The notes under the pieces were generated by a model, which had not been told where the DNA came from, ran no database searches, and was given only the letters and a program-made list of their open reading frames with translations. Both the position numbers and the translations under genes were made by a program. A DNA stretch of 64,000 nt from Cladorhizidae sp. MBARI D1340-BT2 (taxonomy: Eukaryota > Porifera > Demospongiae > Poecilosclerida > Cladorhizidae): contig JAQNBH010000015.1 in the NCBI GenBank assembly GCA_028752905.1, positions 34,392,163-34,456,162 of the forward strand. Direction: 5' to 3'. Of this stretch, positions 43,001 through 55,000 are shown piece after piece (position 1 is the first letter of the stretch; each line of letters begins with the position of its first letter).

Positions 43001-46000
43001 AAAACTCTACCATGCAAAATCTGAGGCCTTTGAAGAGTGTGCTAACAAGATGGCTTATACTGCCACAACTGTGGCTGCCTGTAAATCATGGATGAATGCT
43101 GAGCTTGACTCCAAGGCTATGCAAGAACTCTGCCACTCTGCTAAGCAGGTACATGTTAAAAAATGAAACTCTGTTTCTAAAATACTGGCTGTTATTTATG
43201 CTGGCAGGTGAAAGAACTTGCGAAGCAAACTCTGTGCGCCTCCAGGCTTGTTTTTACCAACCCAGGCAATCAGGTGAAGTCTTTATTTAAACTGTAGTAT
43301 CTGTGATAGGAAAAATTAATATATTTACATACCATATTTTAATCTTGCATTGCGTAATTACATTCAATTTGTATGCACAGGAAGCGAAAGAAAGTTTCCA
43401 GGCTTTGAAAGAAGCCTATCAGGATAAAGTGGAAACGTTAACAGCGATGGTGGATATCGCTGTACCAAGAGTTAAACTTCTCAGACTAGCAGGTCTATAT
43501 TTATTTTATTTTGTGTTTGATGATGTAGTATATATACACAAACACCTTGCTTACATAAACCAAAAAATGCTGGTTGTAAGCAGTGTGCTTATAGCATCAG
43601 TCAGCAAGCACTTTAATACCAAGCAGTACCTCTACAAGCAATCCCCATGCATAGATATAATATAGGTACCGATCACTTACTATGCTAGCTTGAAATGGAG
43701 AAGGCATCTACAAGTTGCCAATGGAGAGAATCATAACTGATGCCAATTATCAAGTATAGGCTGGAAGGAAAATTAAAGAAGGCGCTTAACAAAAAAAAGA
43801 CGTGCTTAGTATAGTGATGCACATATATGCCGAACAAATGCAGTACAGAATAATATTATTGCATGGTTGCATAATAGATCTTAATTACTGTGATACTTCT
43901 GCAGAGAACATGGTGAAAACTGAATTGGGAATTGCTATAAAGCGAACACGAAGTGGTGATAAAGCTGAGGTAAGCCACTCAATCCTATATAGTGTATAAT
44001 CAATGCTTATTTATCTACTTATGACTAATTACATATCCATAGGAAGTATTTTGTAGTGTAGCTTGTGTTGCAAACGTTGCCAAACGTGTGGCAGCAGTAA
44101 TTAGAATTGAAGCAAGCACCTGTCAGGATGAGAGCTACAGGGTAACTCTGGCACTTAACATCGCATACTTCAATGAAGGTACAGTATACAACTATAATCA
44201 GCTCATAATCAATAGGAGCCATGAAATGACTTTTTTTCTTTTTTTTCTTGTTGCTTCTGCTGTTGTTGGTGTTGTATTTTCTTAGCAATTGCCTCGATGC
44301 TTATTTTGGCTCATGATGCTATTATTCAAACCAATAATGATGAACTTCAAGAAGAATTTGAAGCCAGTACCTGCATGGTATAGCATAACCTTAACATGTT
44401 GAGAGAAGATAGTGTATAAATTTACATTTGTATATTTTTATAGTTGGTGATTGCCATTCAGAAATTATTTGAGATCATAGAACGACATTATTACATTGCC
44501 GACACAGGTACTCAATGTGAAAGTAGAGCTATATTTGTGCATACCCAATTTCTTTTATGTGGTAAGCACTACAATTTTTTTTCTTCTTTTTTTTTTAGAG
44601 AGTGAAGATGAACCTTTTATTGAGGAAGTTCCAAGTTGTCCTATTGAAGTGAGTCCATGTACCCTCGATTCTATATGTATTTTACCAGATTGCATTGGAG
44701 GCATTTATGTAATATAATTTATGTAGGGCTATATAAGAAGTGATGTGTTTTTTTATATGCAAGAAATACTCGAGCATATTTAGTAGCATCCCAGATGCAA
44801 GTGTTACTTTGTGCAGGGAGAACATAAATATATAAATAAATATAAATAAATAAATGAACTAACGAACAGACGGACAGATGGATGGACACAAACAAACAAA
44901 CAAATAGTTCTACAGAAAGCCAATCCTAATTATCAAGACAAGTTCACATTCACGGTTTATAAGAATTAAGACAACATACAACATTCCATGTCGATACAGA
45001 ATATAATGACGAGAGAGAGCAGTCTGTGACAGAATATATACTTGCAGCATGTCTGATGACATGGCCTGGGTATTTTATAGACCCCACTAGAATTGCCATA
45101 TAAGGGCAAACGATAATAATAATTCAACCAATCAAATAGAGTCATATGCCTTTCTTAAGCTATGTAATTAAAATGTGTGGTCAACTACCATATGACTTAA
45201 TATGGAAATATTTAGACTGCTATATATATAGTGGTGTATTAGTCAATAATGTGAGGGGTTTGGTTGAGGGAGTGGTTTGTTAGGAGGTTCCTAATACAAA
45301 CAAACAAAATATAACAAAATAAAGACAAGATGATGTGATATATATCAAGAATCTCAATGAACTCTCAGTTGACATAATAACATTACAATAACCTTCTCAA
45401 TAATCAACTTGAAATTGTTAAGAACACAATTTCAAGTTGATTATTGAGAAGGTTGTTGTAGTATATCAAGAGTACTTACACTATCAGTGGAACTGGACTA
45501 TACAGCATATATAGCTCTAATTCTTTTATCAAGGATAAACTGTTCATATTATTGGATGCAAATATAATAAGCTGCAGTTGGTTTAAATATAGATAAAGAA
45601 GTTTACTGGGCAAATGCAGATTAAAATGCAAAATCAGTTTGTCTTTAGTCAAGTTTTTCTAACCGTTGTCAAGTTTTTCTAACCGTTGTGTCAAGTTTGT
45701 TTATCTGCTTGTGGTGTGTCATTGGTGAATATATTCTTGTAAACAATGTCTGAGTTTGTGCTTGCAAGTATAGAATTTAAAAAAAACATAGACACTATTT
45801 TTTCTACTCTTTAAATAGCTATTCTATCTTCTATCATTAGCATCTCTCTTTCTCTCCTCTACTGACTCCTGACTATGTAGCTAGTTCTTGCTTGTATCTT
45901 TGCAATGTCACATCAACAATCTAATGGCCAGGTATTTGCAATCTAATTGTGACAACCATTTCCCTGTGTACGTTTGTCTTTAGGTGCTTTTTTTTTCCAG

Positions 46001-49000
46001 TTGAAATTTATTAGAACTGTGATGAAATGTCTGTAATAACAAGCTATAATTCAGGGAGTCAGCATTGGTTCCACTATATATATATATATATATACTAGCT
46101 GGAATACCCACTCTCAGTTGTTGATGTTGGCCTCTAAATACACACATATATAATCTGTCTATTTATTATCTATTCATTGTGGCTACTCGGGGGGGGGGGG
46201 GGGGTGAATGGTTCCACCTAGGTTCAAAGTAGGGGCTTGAGTACCAAATGAATAGGGGGAGAAAATGAAAGAAAAAGGAGGGGGTTGGAAGGTGAAGAAC
46301 CTTGAGTGCCAAAGCAAACAGACAAACTCTGTTACAGGAATACTCTCAAGCTGGTGATATATATATATGGGCTCTAAACATACACATACACACATGAATA
46401 ATGGCCACTGACTTTTTTCTTTCTTTTTTAGTCGAAACCCCACACAATTTCTTGATCCTGACAAAAAAAAACAATAATAAGATTATAAAGAGACAGCTAT
46501 TACTGTTATTTTATTTGTTTATTTGTTTGGTTTGGTTTTTGTAGAAGCCGTTCCACAGAATTTCCCATTATTAATATTAGCAGGAGGGGGAAGGAGAGGA
46601 AGGGGAAAAAAGATGAACGATTCCCAACATTGAACTGGGAACCTCGAGTATATACCAAGTGAATGAAGAGAGGGGAAAATGAAGAGTGATTCTGCCTGGA
46701 ATTGAACCGGCACCTTGAGTAACCAAACCAGATAGAGGAACCCACAGAATTTCCCCTTGTTATATGTATATATATACTTGACAAAGACTTGAAAAATGAT
46801 TTGTTAAAAATCATGTCTGAGTTCACTCATGTCAACTCACCTTCAATATAATGTATATTTATTTTTTAGGTAGCTGCACTTCAACTCGAGCATGATGCCA
46901 ATCAGTGGGAGTGCAAGAGCAATGGGATGGTAGAAGCTGCCACAAAAATGGCTCATTCTATGATGAGAATGGGAAGACACACAAGGTGACTGAATATATG
47001 TAGAGACATTGATGGCCATTGTGGGCTCGACTAAGTAAAGATTGTTGTTGTTTTTTTTGTTTGTTTGTTGTTTTGTTATTGTTGTTTTGGGGGGAAGGGG
47101 GTTAGAAAAACATTTTACTAGACACAGTTGTGTGTGTGGTGTATGTGGTCTGTGGGGGTGGGAGTGGGAGTAGGAAAGAGGGGAGAGTGGTGGGGGGAGT
47201 GGGATGGGGGTGGGTTTTTTTTTTGTGGGTGTGGGTGTATGGTGTGTGTGGAATTGGGGGGGATGATGGAAGATGTTAAACTGACAAGCTAATCACACCC
47301 AAACTAGATCTTGCAGAGGGAGTCTACACACATCTTTACTATAAATATATCAGGTGCTCTTTATTTTGAAACTTGATGGGCCGGTAATAGTTGAGAGGGG
47401 AATAGTTGAGAGGGGAAATACTTGTAGACTTTACTTGATGAGTCATGGAAACTTTTTATTCTGATAGGTCACATAAAATACATAATGCAGTTAGCAGCAC
47501 TTGGTTAACTAATATCAAAGTTTTGCTTTGAAGCTGTGAATGTTTATTCACCTGAATATGCTGAGTGTGCAGTTATTCACCTGAATGTCCTGAATGTGCA
47601 GTATTCACATGAATGTGCCTGAATGTGCAGTTATTCACATAAATGTGAAGATTCATCTGAATGTGCAGTATTCACCTGAATGTGCAGTATTCACCTGAAT
47701 GTACAGTGTTCATCTGAATGTACTGTGTTCATCTGAATGTGCAGTATTCATCTGAATGTACAGTGTTCACCCGAATGTGCAGTATTCACTTGAATGTGCA
47801 GTATTCATCTGAATGTGCAGTATTCATCTGAATGTGCAGTATTCATCTGAATGTGCAGTATTCACCTGAATGTACAGTGTTCATCTGAATGTGCAGTATT
47901 CACCTGAATGTGCAGTATTCATCTGAATGTACAGTGTTCATCTGAATGTGCAGTATTCATCTGAATGTGCAGTATTCACTTGAATGTGCAGTATTCATCT
48001 GAATGTGCAGTATTCACCTGAATGTGCAGTATTCATCTGAATGTGCAGTGTTCATCTGAATGTGCAGTGTTCATCTGAATGTGCAGTGTTCATCTGAATG
48101 TGCAGCAGTATTCACCTAAATGTGCAGTATTCACCTAAATGTGCAGTATTCATCTGAATGTGCAGTATTCATCTGAATGTGCAGTATTCATCTTTTTTTT
48201 CTTCTTTTTTCTTTTTTTTCTTCGCGATATAATAAAAAATCATTAGTACGAAGTATAACAGCAACAACAGAACCAACAACAACAGAAATAGTGCCTGCCC
48301 ATCCACCCTAGGAGATAGGGTTAGAAGATGACTCAACCACATGACTGCATTACCTCTCCAAAGGCAGATGGCCAAATGTTGGAAGAGGTGGCGTATAGAC
48401 TCCGCTGGAGGTATCCCTCGGCGCTGCCCTTGGAGTCGTGCAATTACCTGGATGGTGTCCAGCCCCTCCTCACTCCAACCTCCTGTTGCCTCTACTGCTA
48501 CTGGGATGAAGTTGACCCCCACTGAGTGACAGGGCGCAGAATGAACAGCCATCTTTCTGGCTTTGGCAACAGATAGTGCATAACCTTGAATGGTGGAGGC
48601 TGCAGCAATTGTCACCTGTTGAAGGTGCGAGATGACTGTGACATCAATGGCAGCTGGTTGGCCCCTTTTCCATATTGGTAGGAAAACATCAGCTGGGCAG
48701 CTAGCGGATCCTAGAATGAGAGCCGGCACTTCTCTCTTGGGCGCATAAGCAGCAGACTGAGCTGCAGAATATAGTGCATCCCTAAGAGAGTCATGCCGAA
48801 AGATCCTATCACCGTTGCCACCGCAGCCAACCTGTGATCACCAAAAAGGTCAGTGATAATCTGGCATATGGAGCACTGAGTTCCGTCCTCAGCCATCCTA
48901 ATTCCCAACCAATACTGCATACACAGACGGAACTCAGCGTCGAAGAGATGGAGACCGAGGGCTTGGAAAGGAACAACATTGAGCCAATCACCTGCATGGG

Positions 49001-52000
49001 GAGTACAACAGAGAGCCAAAGCCTTTGATCTCATGTCCGGGGCCTGAGCGATGAGAGAACCATAGGCTGCCTGATCTATTGAGCGAGATAGGGCCTTTTG
49101 TGTAAGGGGAACATCAATGTCTTGGAGAGAACACCATTCCGGTTTTGCTGCATTCAGGGCCAATTCGGACAGAGCAGAGGCTGCATGAGGGGAAACCTTT
49201 GGCATATTCCCAAGTATACTGCTAATGAGACCTTTAGAGGCATGCAAAGAGCTAAGGAAAGCTGCTGGGGCATGTAGCGAAGCCTGTCTGATGTTGAGAC
49301 CGCCTAGGGAGCTTGGAAGAGTTGCCTTTTCCCATGACCAGTCAGACAATGGATAACCAGCAAGGTCAGAGACGGCTTCCCACATGGTGTTATCGAAAGC
49401 TTTCAACGCCTCTTGGAGATGGCAAGGGGGACATGTGTGGAGGGCAAAAATTATCTTTGGAAGCGTCAGGCAGGAACGTAGCAGCGTTGTCTCCATCTGT
49501 GAGTCCTGGAGGTCAGGCAGGCAGGATAGAATCTTCTCCAATTTCTTTACCCGGTTCATGAGTGTGGCTTCACAAAATGAGGGAGGACCTAGTTGGGCAC
49601 CCAACACGATGAACCCTTCACGAGAGATGGGGATATCCGAAGGGAGGGGATTAGGAAGGGGGCAGGAGGCCTCAGGTATGTGTAAAAGGGATTTCAGTCG
49701 ATTCAAATGGAGGCCTCGAGCAGGACCATCTTGTTCAATAATGGTCAAAGCAGCACACAGATCCTTGGCCGAACCACACAGTGATCCATCATCAAGATAC
49801 CAGGCATTAATCAAGAGGCCTGGCACCTGCTTGCGGATCTTCTCAACTAGCGGATGGAGGGCCAGAGAAAAGCTGAGTGGGCCTAACGGATCACCCTGCT
49901 GGACCCCACTGCAGCTGGGGATGGAATAATTACCAAAATAGAGGAGACATCTAGTACCATAGCACATCTCCATCCAAGCAGATATCGAGGGTATGCGGTC
50001 TCTTATTTCCTTGAACATACACCCCCTATCAATCCCATTGAAGGCATTAGAGAAATCAAGTAAGAGCGTCCATTTTTCCTCAGGAAGAATGTCAATATCC
50101 TGTTGCACCTGGGTCAAGGCATGAACAATGGTCCCACCGGCACTCCCACTCCAACTTGTGAAGGGGCAAAGACCTTGAAGGACTCTGTTCTCACCGCCCT
50201 TGAAATGCACTTGGAAGTTAGGCGGCGCAGGACTTCCCCTACAGCAATGGGCCTAAGCCCACCCCACCCCTCTTCCTGCTTGCAAGGAGAGAAGCCCCAC
50301 AGAGATGTGGAATAACTTCAGAGGGAGCATCGCCCGCACATAGAAGGTTGACCAATCCCTGAGAAGGGTAGAAGGGCACTATTTCGTCTATCTGGTGAGG
50401 GACAGAATATAGCTTCTTTGATGTGAGTAGCTCTAAAATTAGATGGGCCAGGAGCAGAGCCATTGGGGAACGACTTAACTGCAAAGATGACATCCTTCGC
50501 TGACACCCTGACAGGAGATGGTACGGGGTCAGTTGGCATAGAAGGTGGTGGTGTCTGAGGGTGTTTAGACAGCATGTCATCAAAGGAATCAGCATCTGCC
50601 GGAACAAGCCCATCTGACGTAAGAATCTGGATAGCTTTCTTATATTGACCATCCTCCACAGCGCTCCGAGCCCGTCTAGCATTGGCCACTCTCAGCAACT
50701 CTGGGGTCACCTTCCAAAGCTTCCCTTGGTGGTTGTGAAGCTTGGAAGTCAACTCCTCCACAGTAGACCATAGACCCAGGAAATCACACCCTTTCCACCT
50801 ACGTATCCTAGCCTTGACGAGCATTTCCGTAGCACGCCAATGGCTCCCGCCCCCTCGCTTAGGTGCAGCCAGAATACATCGTGGTAACATAAAGACCTTG
50901 CTCCAGACAGCTATATCTAAAGGATCTGCCACAATGTCACGAAATACCTCGCCGAAAAGACCGGCCCAAGCATCTCTTGCTCCTTTAGGGACATGCTTAA
51001 GGATGATGGTCTTTTCCCTAAGGATGGAAGTTAGGGATGGGAGAGTGATTTGATGATCAGCTGGTAGACCAGTATTAGTGATAGAGGTGGGGACTGTAGC
51101 AGGAGATGTAGATGGTGGCTGAGACGAGAGAGGTAGAACTTGCAGCAAGGAAGTGAGTGGAGAAGATTGATGATGTAGAGTTACAGAAGGTTGGGTAGTA
51201 GATGTAGAATGTTGGACAGGGGTGAGGTCAGGTGAGCCATTGGTTGGAAAGGGGTCGACATCTCCCTCATGGCAAACAGGTTTGTTAATAGAACCAACAA
51301 CTGAAGAGACAGAGCTTGAGGATGAGATGGGAATGATTGGAGCTGGTATATGCCCACCAGAGACTGAGTTATGACATGTTCCGCCTCGGATGGCTAAGCA
51401 GTTCACACATTGTTTCTTCTGTCGACAGCACGAACAATTAATACAGCGCCCACTGTGGTTGCATCGACAACAGACTAGCTAAAAGCTAGTTTGACAGTGA
51501 CTGGCTAAAGCTACCTAACGACAAGTGGACTAAACGGATGAGCGCGGACAGTGTGAATCTGCAGTACTCACCTGAATGTGTAGTATTCTCCTGAATGTGC
51601 AGTATTCATCTGAATGTGCAGTGTTCATCTGAATGTGCAGTATTCATCTGAATGTACAGTATTCACCTGAATGTGCAGTATTCACCTGAATGTGCAGTAT
51701 TCACCTGAATGTGCAGTATTCATCTGAATGTGCAGTATTCATCTGAATGTGCAGTATTCATCTGAATGTGCAGTATTCATCTGAATGTGCAGTATTCACC
51801 TGAATGTGTAGTAGTCACCTGAAAGTGCAGTATATTCACCTGAATGTGCAGTATTCATCTGAATGTGAAGTATTCATCTGAATGTGAAGTATTCATCTGA
51901 ATGTGCAGTATTCACTTGAATGTGCAGTATTCACCTGAATGTGCAGTATTCATCTGAATGTGCAGTATTCATCTGAATGTGCAGTATTCACCTGAATGTG

Positions 52001-55000
52001 CAGTATTCATCTGAATGTGAAGTATTCATCTGAATGTGCAGTGTTCATCTGAATGTGCAGTATTCATCTGAATGTGAAGTATTCATCTGAATGTGCAGTA
52101 TTCATCTGAATGTGCAGTATTCACTTGAATGTGCAGTATTCACCTGAATGTGCAGTATTCATCTGAATGTGCAGTATTCATCTGAATGTGCAGTATTCAC
52201 CTGAATGTGCAGTATTCATCTGAATGTGCAGTATTCATCTGAATGTGCAGTATTCACTTGAATGTGCAGTATTCACCTGAATGTGCAGTATTCATCTGAA
52301 TGTGCAGTATTCATCTGAATGTACAGTATTCATCTGAATGTGAAGTATTCATCTGAATGTGAAGTATTCATCTGAATGTGCAGTATTCACTTGAATGTGC
52401 AGTATTCACCTGAATGTGCAGTATTCATCTGAATGTGCAGTATTCACCTGAATGTGAAGTATTCATCTGAATGTGCAGTATATTCATCTGAATGTGCAGT
52501 ATTCATCTGAATGTGCAGTATTCACCTGAATGTGAAGTATTCATCTGAATGTGCAGTATATTCATCTGAATGTGCAGTATTCACCTGAAAGTGCAGTATA
52601 TTCATCTGAATGTGCAGTATTCATCTGAATGTGCAGTATATTCATCTGAATGTGCAGTATTCACCTGAATGTGCAGTATTCATCTGAAAGTGCAGTATAT
52701 TCATCTGAATGTGCAGTATTCATCTGAATGTGCAGTATATTCATCTGAATGTGAAGTATTCATCTGAATGTGCAGTATTCATCTGAATGTGCAGTATTCA
52801 CCTGAATGTGCAGTATTCACCTGAATGTGCAGTGTTCATCTGAATGTGCAGTATTCACCTGAATGTGCAGTATTCACCTGAATGTGCAGTATTCATCTGA
52901 ATGTGCAGTATTCATCTGAATGTGCAGTATTCTCCTGAATGTGCAGTATTCATCTGAATGTGCAGTATTCTCCTGAATGTGCAGTATTCATCTGAATGTG
53001 CAGTATTCATCTGAATGTGCAGTATTCATCTGAATGTGCAGTATTCATCTGAATGTGCAGTATTCACTTGAATGTGAAGTATTCATCTGAATGTGCAGTA
53101 TTCATCTGAATGTGCAGTGTTCATCTGAATGTGCAGTATTCATCTGAATGTGCAGTGTTCATCTGAATGTGCAGTATTCATCTGAATGTGCAGTATTCAC
53201 ATGAATGTGCAGTATTCATCTGAATGTGCAGTATTCATCTGAATGTGCAGTATTCACCTGAATGTGCAGTATTCATCTGAATGTGCAGTATTCATCTGAA
53301 TGTGCAGTATTCATCTGAATGTGCAGTATTCACCTGAATGTGCAGTGTTCACCTGAATGTGAAGTATTCATCTGAATGTGCAGTATTCACCTGAATGTGA
53401 AGTATTCATCTGAATGTGCAGTATTCACCTGAATGTGCAGTGTTCATCTGAATGTGCCTGAATGTGCAGTATTCATCTGAATGTGAGGGTGTTTATATGC
53501 TTGTGATTGTAGGAGCAAATAATGGCTTGAGAAAAAATAAATCAGAAGGATGGGGAGTGTAGGTTGTGGGAAGTCCAATGAGTGCTTCCCTCCAGGCTGC
53601 CTCCCTAGAGACTCTCATCTTGAAAGGATTATTATATTACACATCCCCAATGACTATTTCCACCAGCCCCTACTTATGCTGTGTTATGATAGTCAACATT
53701 ATAAAAATATTTGTCCAGAAATGAAGAAAATAGTCGTTCGAAGAACGAGATAATTAAGCAATCCAGAAAAATTGCTGCTGAAAGTGAAAATGTTGCTGAA
53801 ATGGCTCTAAAACTGGCAGAGGTTTGCACCAATGCAGCATTGAGAAAAGTAAGTTAACGAAGATTACTTGGTGGATATAACAACCCTAATGATTATATTA
53901 TTCTTTTAGGCTCTAGAGGAAGTGGTGGGTAAACTTAAAATGATTTCTACTCAGCTCAAGATTATAACATCAGTGAAGGACAGTGAAACACCAGGTAAAC
54001 ACACACACACACACACACATTGTTTACAACAGATTGACTACCATCTTAAACATATTTATAACTTATTGAAAATTAATTAGATAATGGGAAGCAAAACAAA
54101 ACCCAACAAATAAATAGACGTAGTAGTGCTGAGCACAGCTAGCATGTTCCCACGCTGGATGGCAATGGAAATTCTCTGAAGGAGAAAATGATGGGAACGT
54201 GGTTTGTCGGATTTTACCTCGAGACGGCATCCCAACTCCCGAAGGAACAGAGATGCCTCCACTTCAAACACTCCAGTGGTTTCTATCCCAATTGGGACCA
54301 AAAAATGGGTAGAAGCAATATTGGCATACTTTTCCTTCTTCAAGGACTCTAGAGTACAAAATTAATAAACTCTCAATGTCTCAATTGACATAATAACATA
54401 ATAACCTTCTCAAAACGTCAAAACGTCAAGTCGAAACGTCAATTTCAAGTTGCTTATTGAGAAAGTTCAACTCAGCCAACCACAATACTTGTCAAAAAAA
54501 GGAAATAAGAATTTAGCAATGTAGACCTCACTGGCAGAACTTTTAAATAAAATCTGTGAAGTCCTCATTTCATTTTTTATTAAAAAAACATGAAGTTGTG
54601 TATTTTTTGTTATATACTATTTTGGTATTTTTGTACGAACTTGTAATTATTAAGAATTTAATATAAAGGCCAAAATAGTCTTTATTGGTAGATTAGCTAG
54701 ATTAGTGTGTCCAAGGAATTAAATTTTGAAAGGTCAAAGGGTAGGGCCTGTGTTCAATAATGCGGATTACTGTTCAAGGTTGCAACAGTGTATATATATA
54801 TATAGCTAAGTGAAAATAAAGAACTTCATCAGTTAAATTTAGTAGTAGTTTTATGTGCCCAACCATTATTCTGTGCAAACTCAACAAACATGCTTGTGAT
54901 ACAATACTGAATATATATTGCTATGCACACATTATATACATAGGTCCTGGTAAAGATGAAATAGCCATCGAGATGCTTACAGAAAATGCTGAGAATCTGA

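Larger units (their letters stand above)
48187..51555 (-). mobile_element. Non-LTR retrotransposon with restriction-like endonuclease, inserted in a minisatellite
   Basis: No LTRs are seen. The minus-strand order is a cysteine-rich N-terminus (51480-51370), a variable Ser/Pro-rich region, reverse transcriptase, a Cys/His motif and a PD-(D/E)xK-type endonuclease, ending in an A-rich tail (T/C-rich on plus, 48194-48223). Both sides are the same 19-base satellite, so flanking target duplications cannot be told from the array. Frameshifts near 50400, 50270, 50140 and 48720 make it inactive, but most domains are intact, so decay is moderate. The architecture resembles endonuclease-class elements (R2/R4/NeSL-like grouping), though the clade cannot be fixed by eye. 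It lies antisense in intron 17 of the START-vinculin gene. Confidence 0.85.

Noticed and set aside
49313..49929. Plus-strand open frames opposite the reverse transcriptase
   Set aside because: Antisense shadows of the retrotransposon coding region; no homology.
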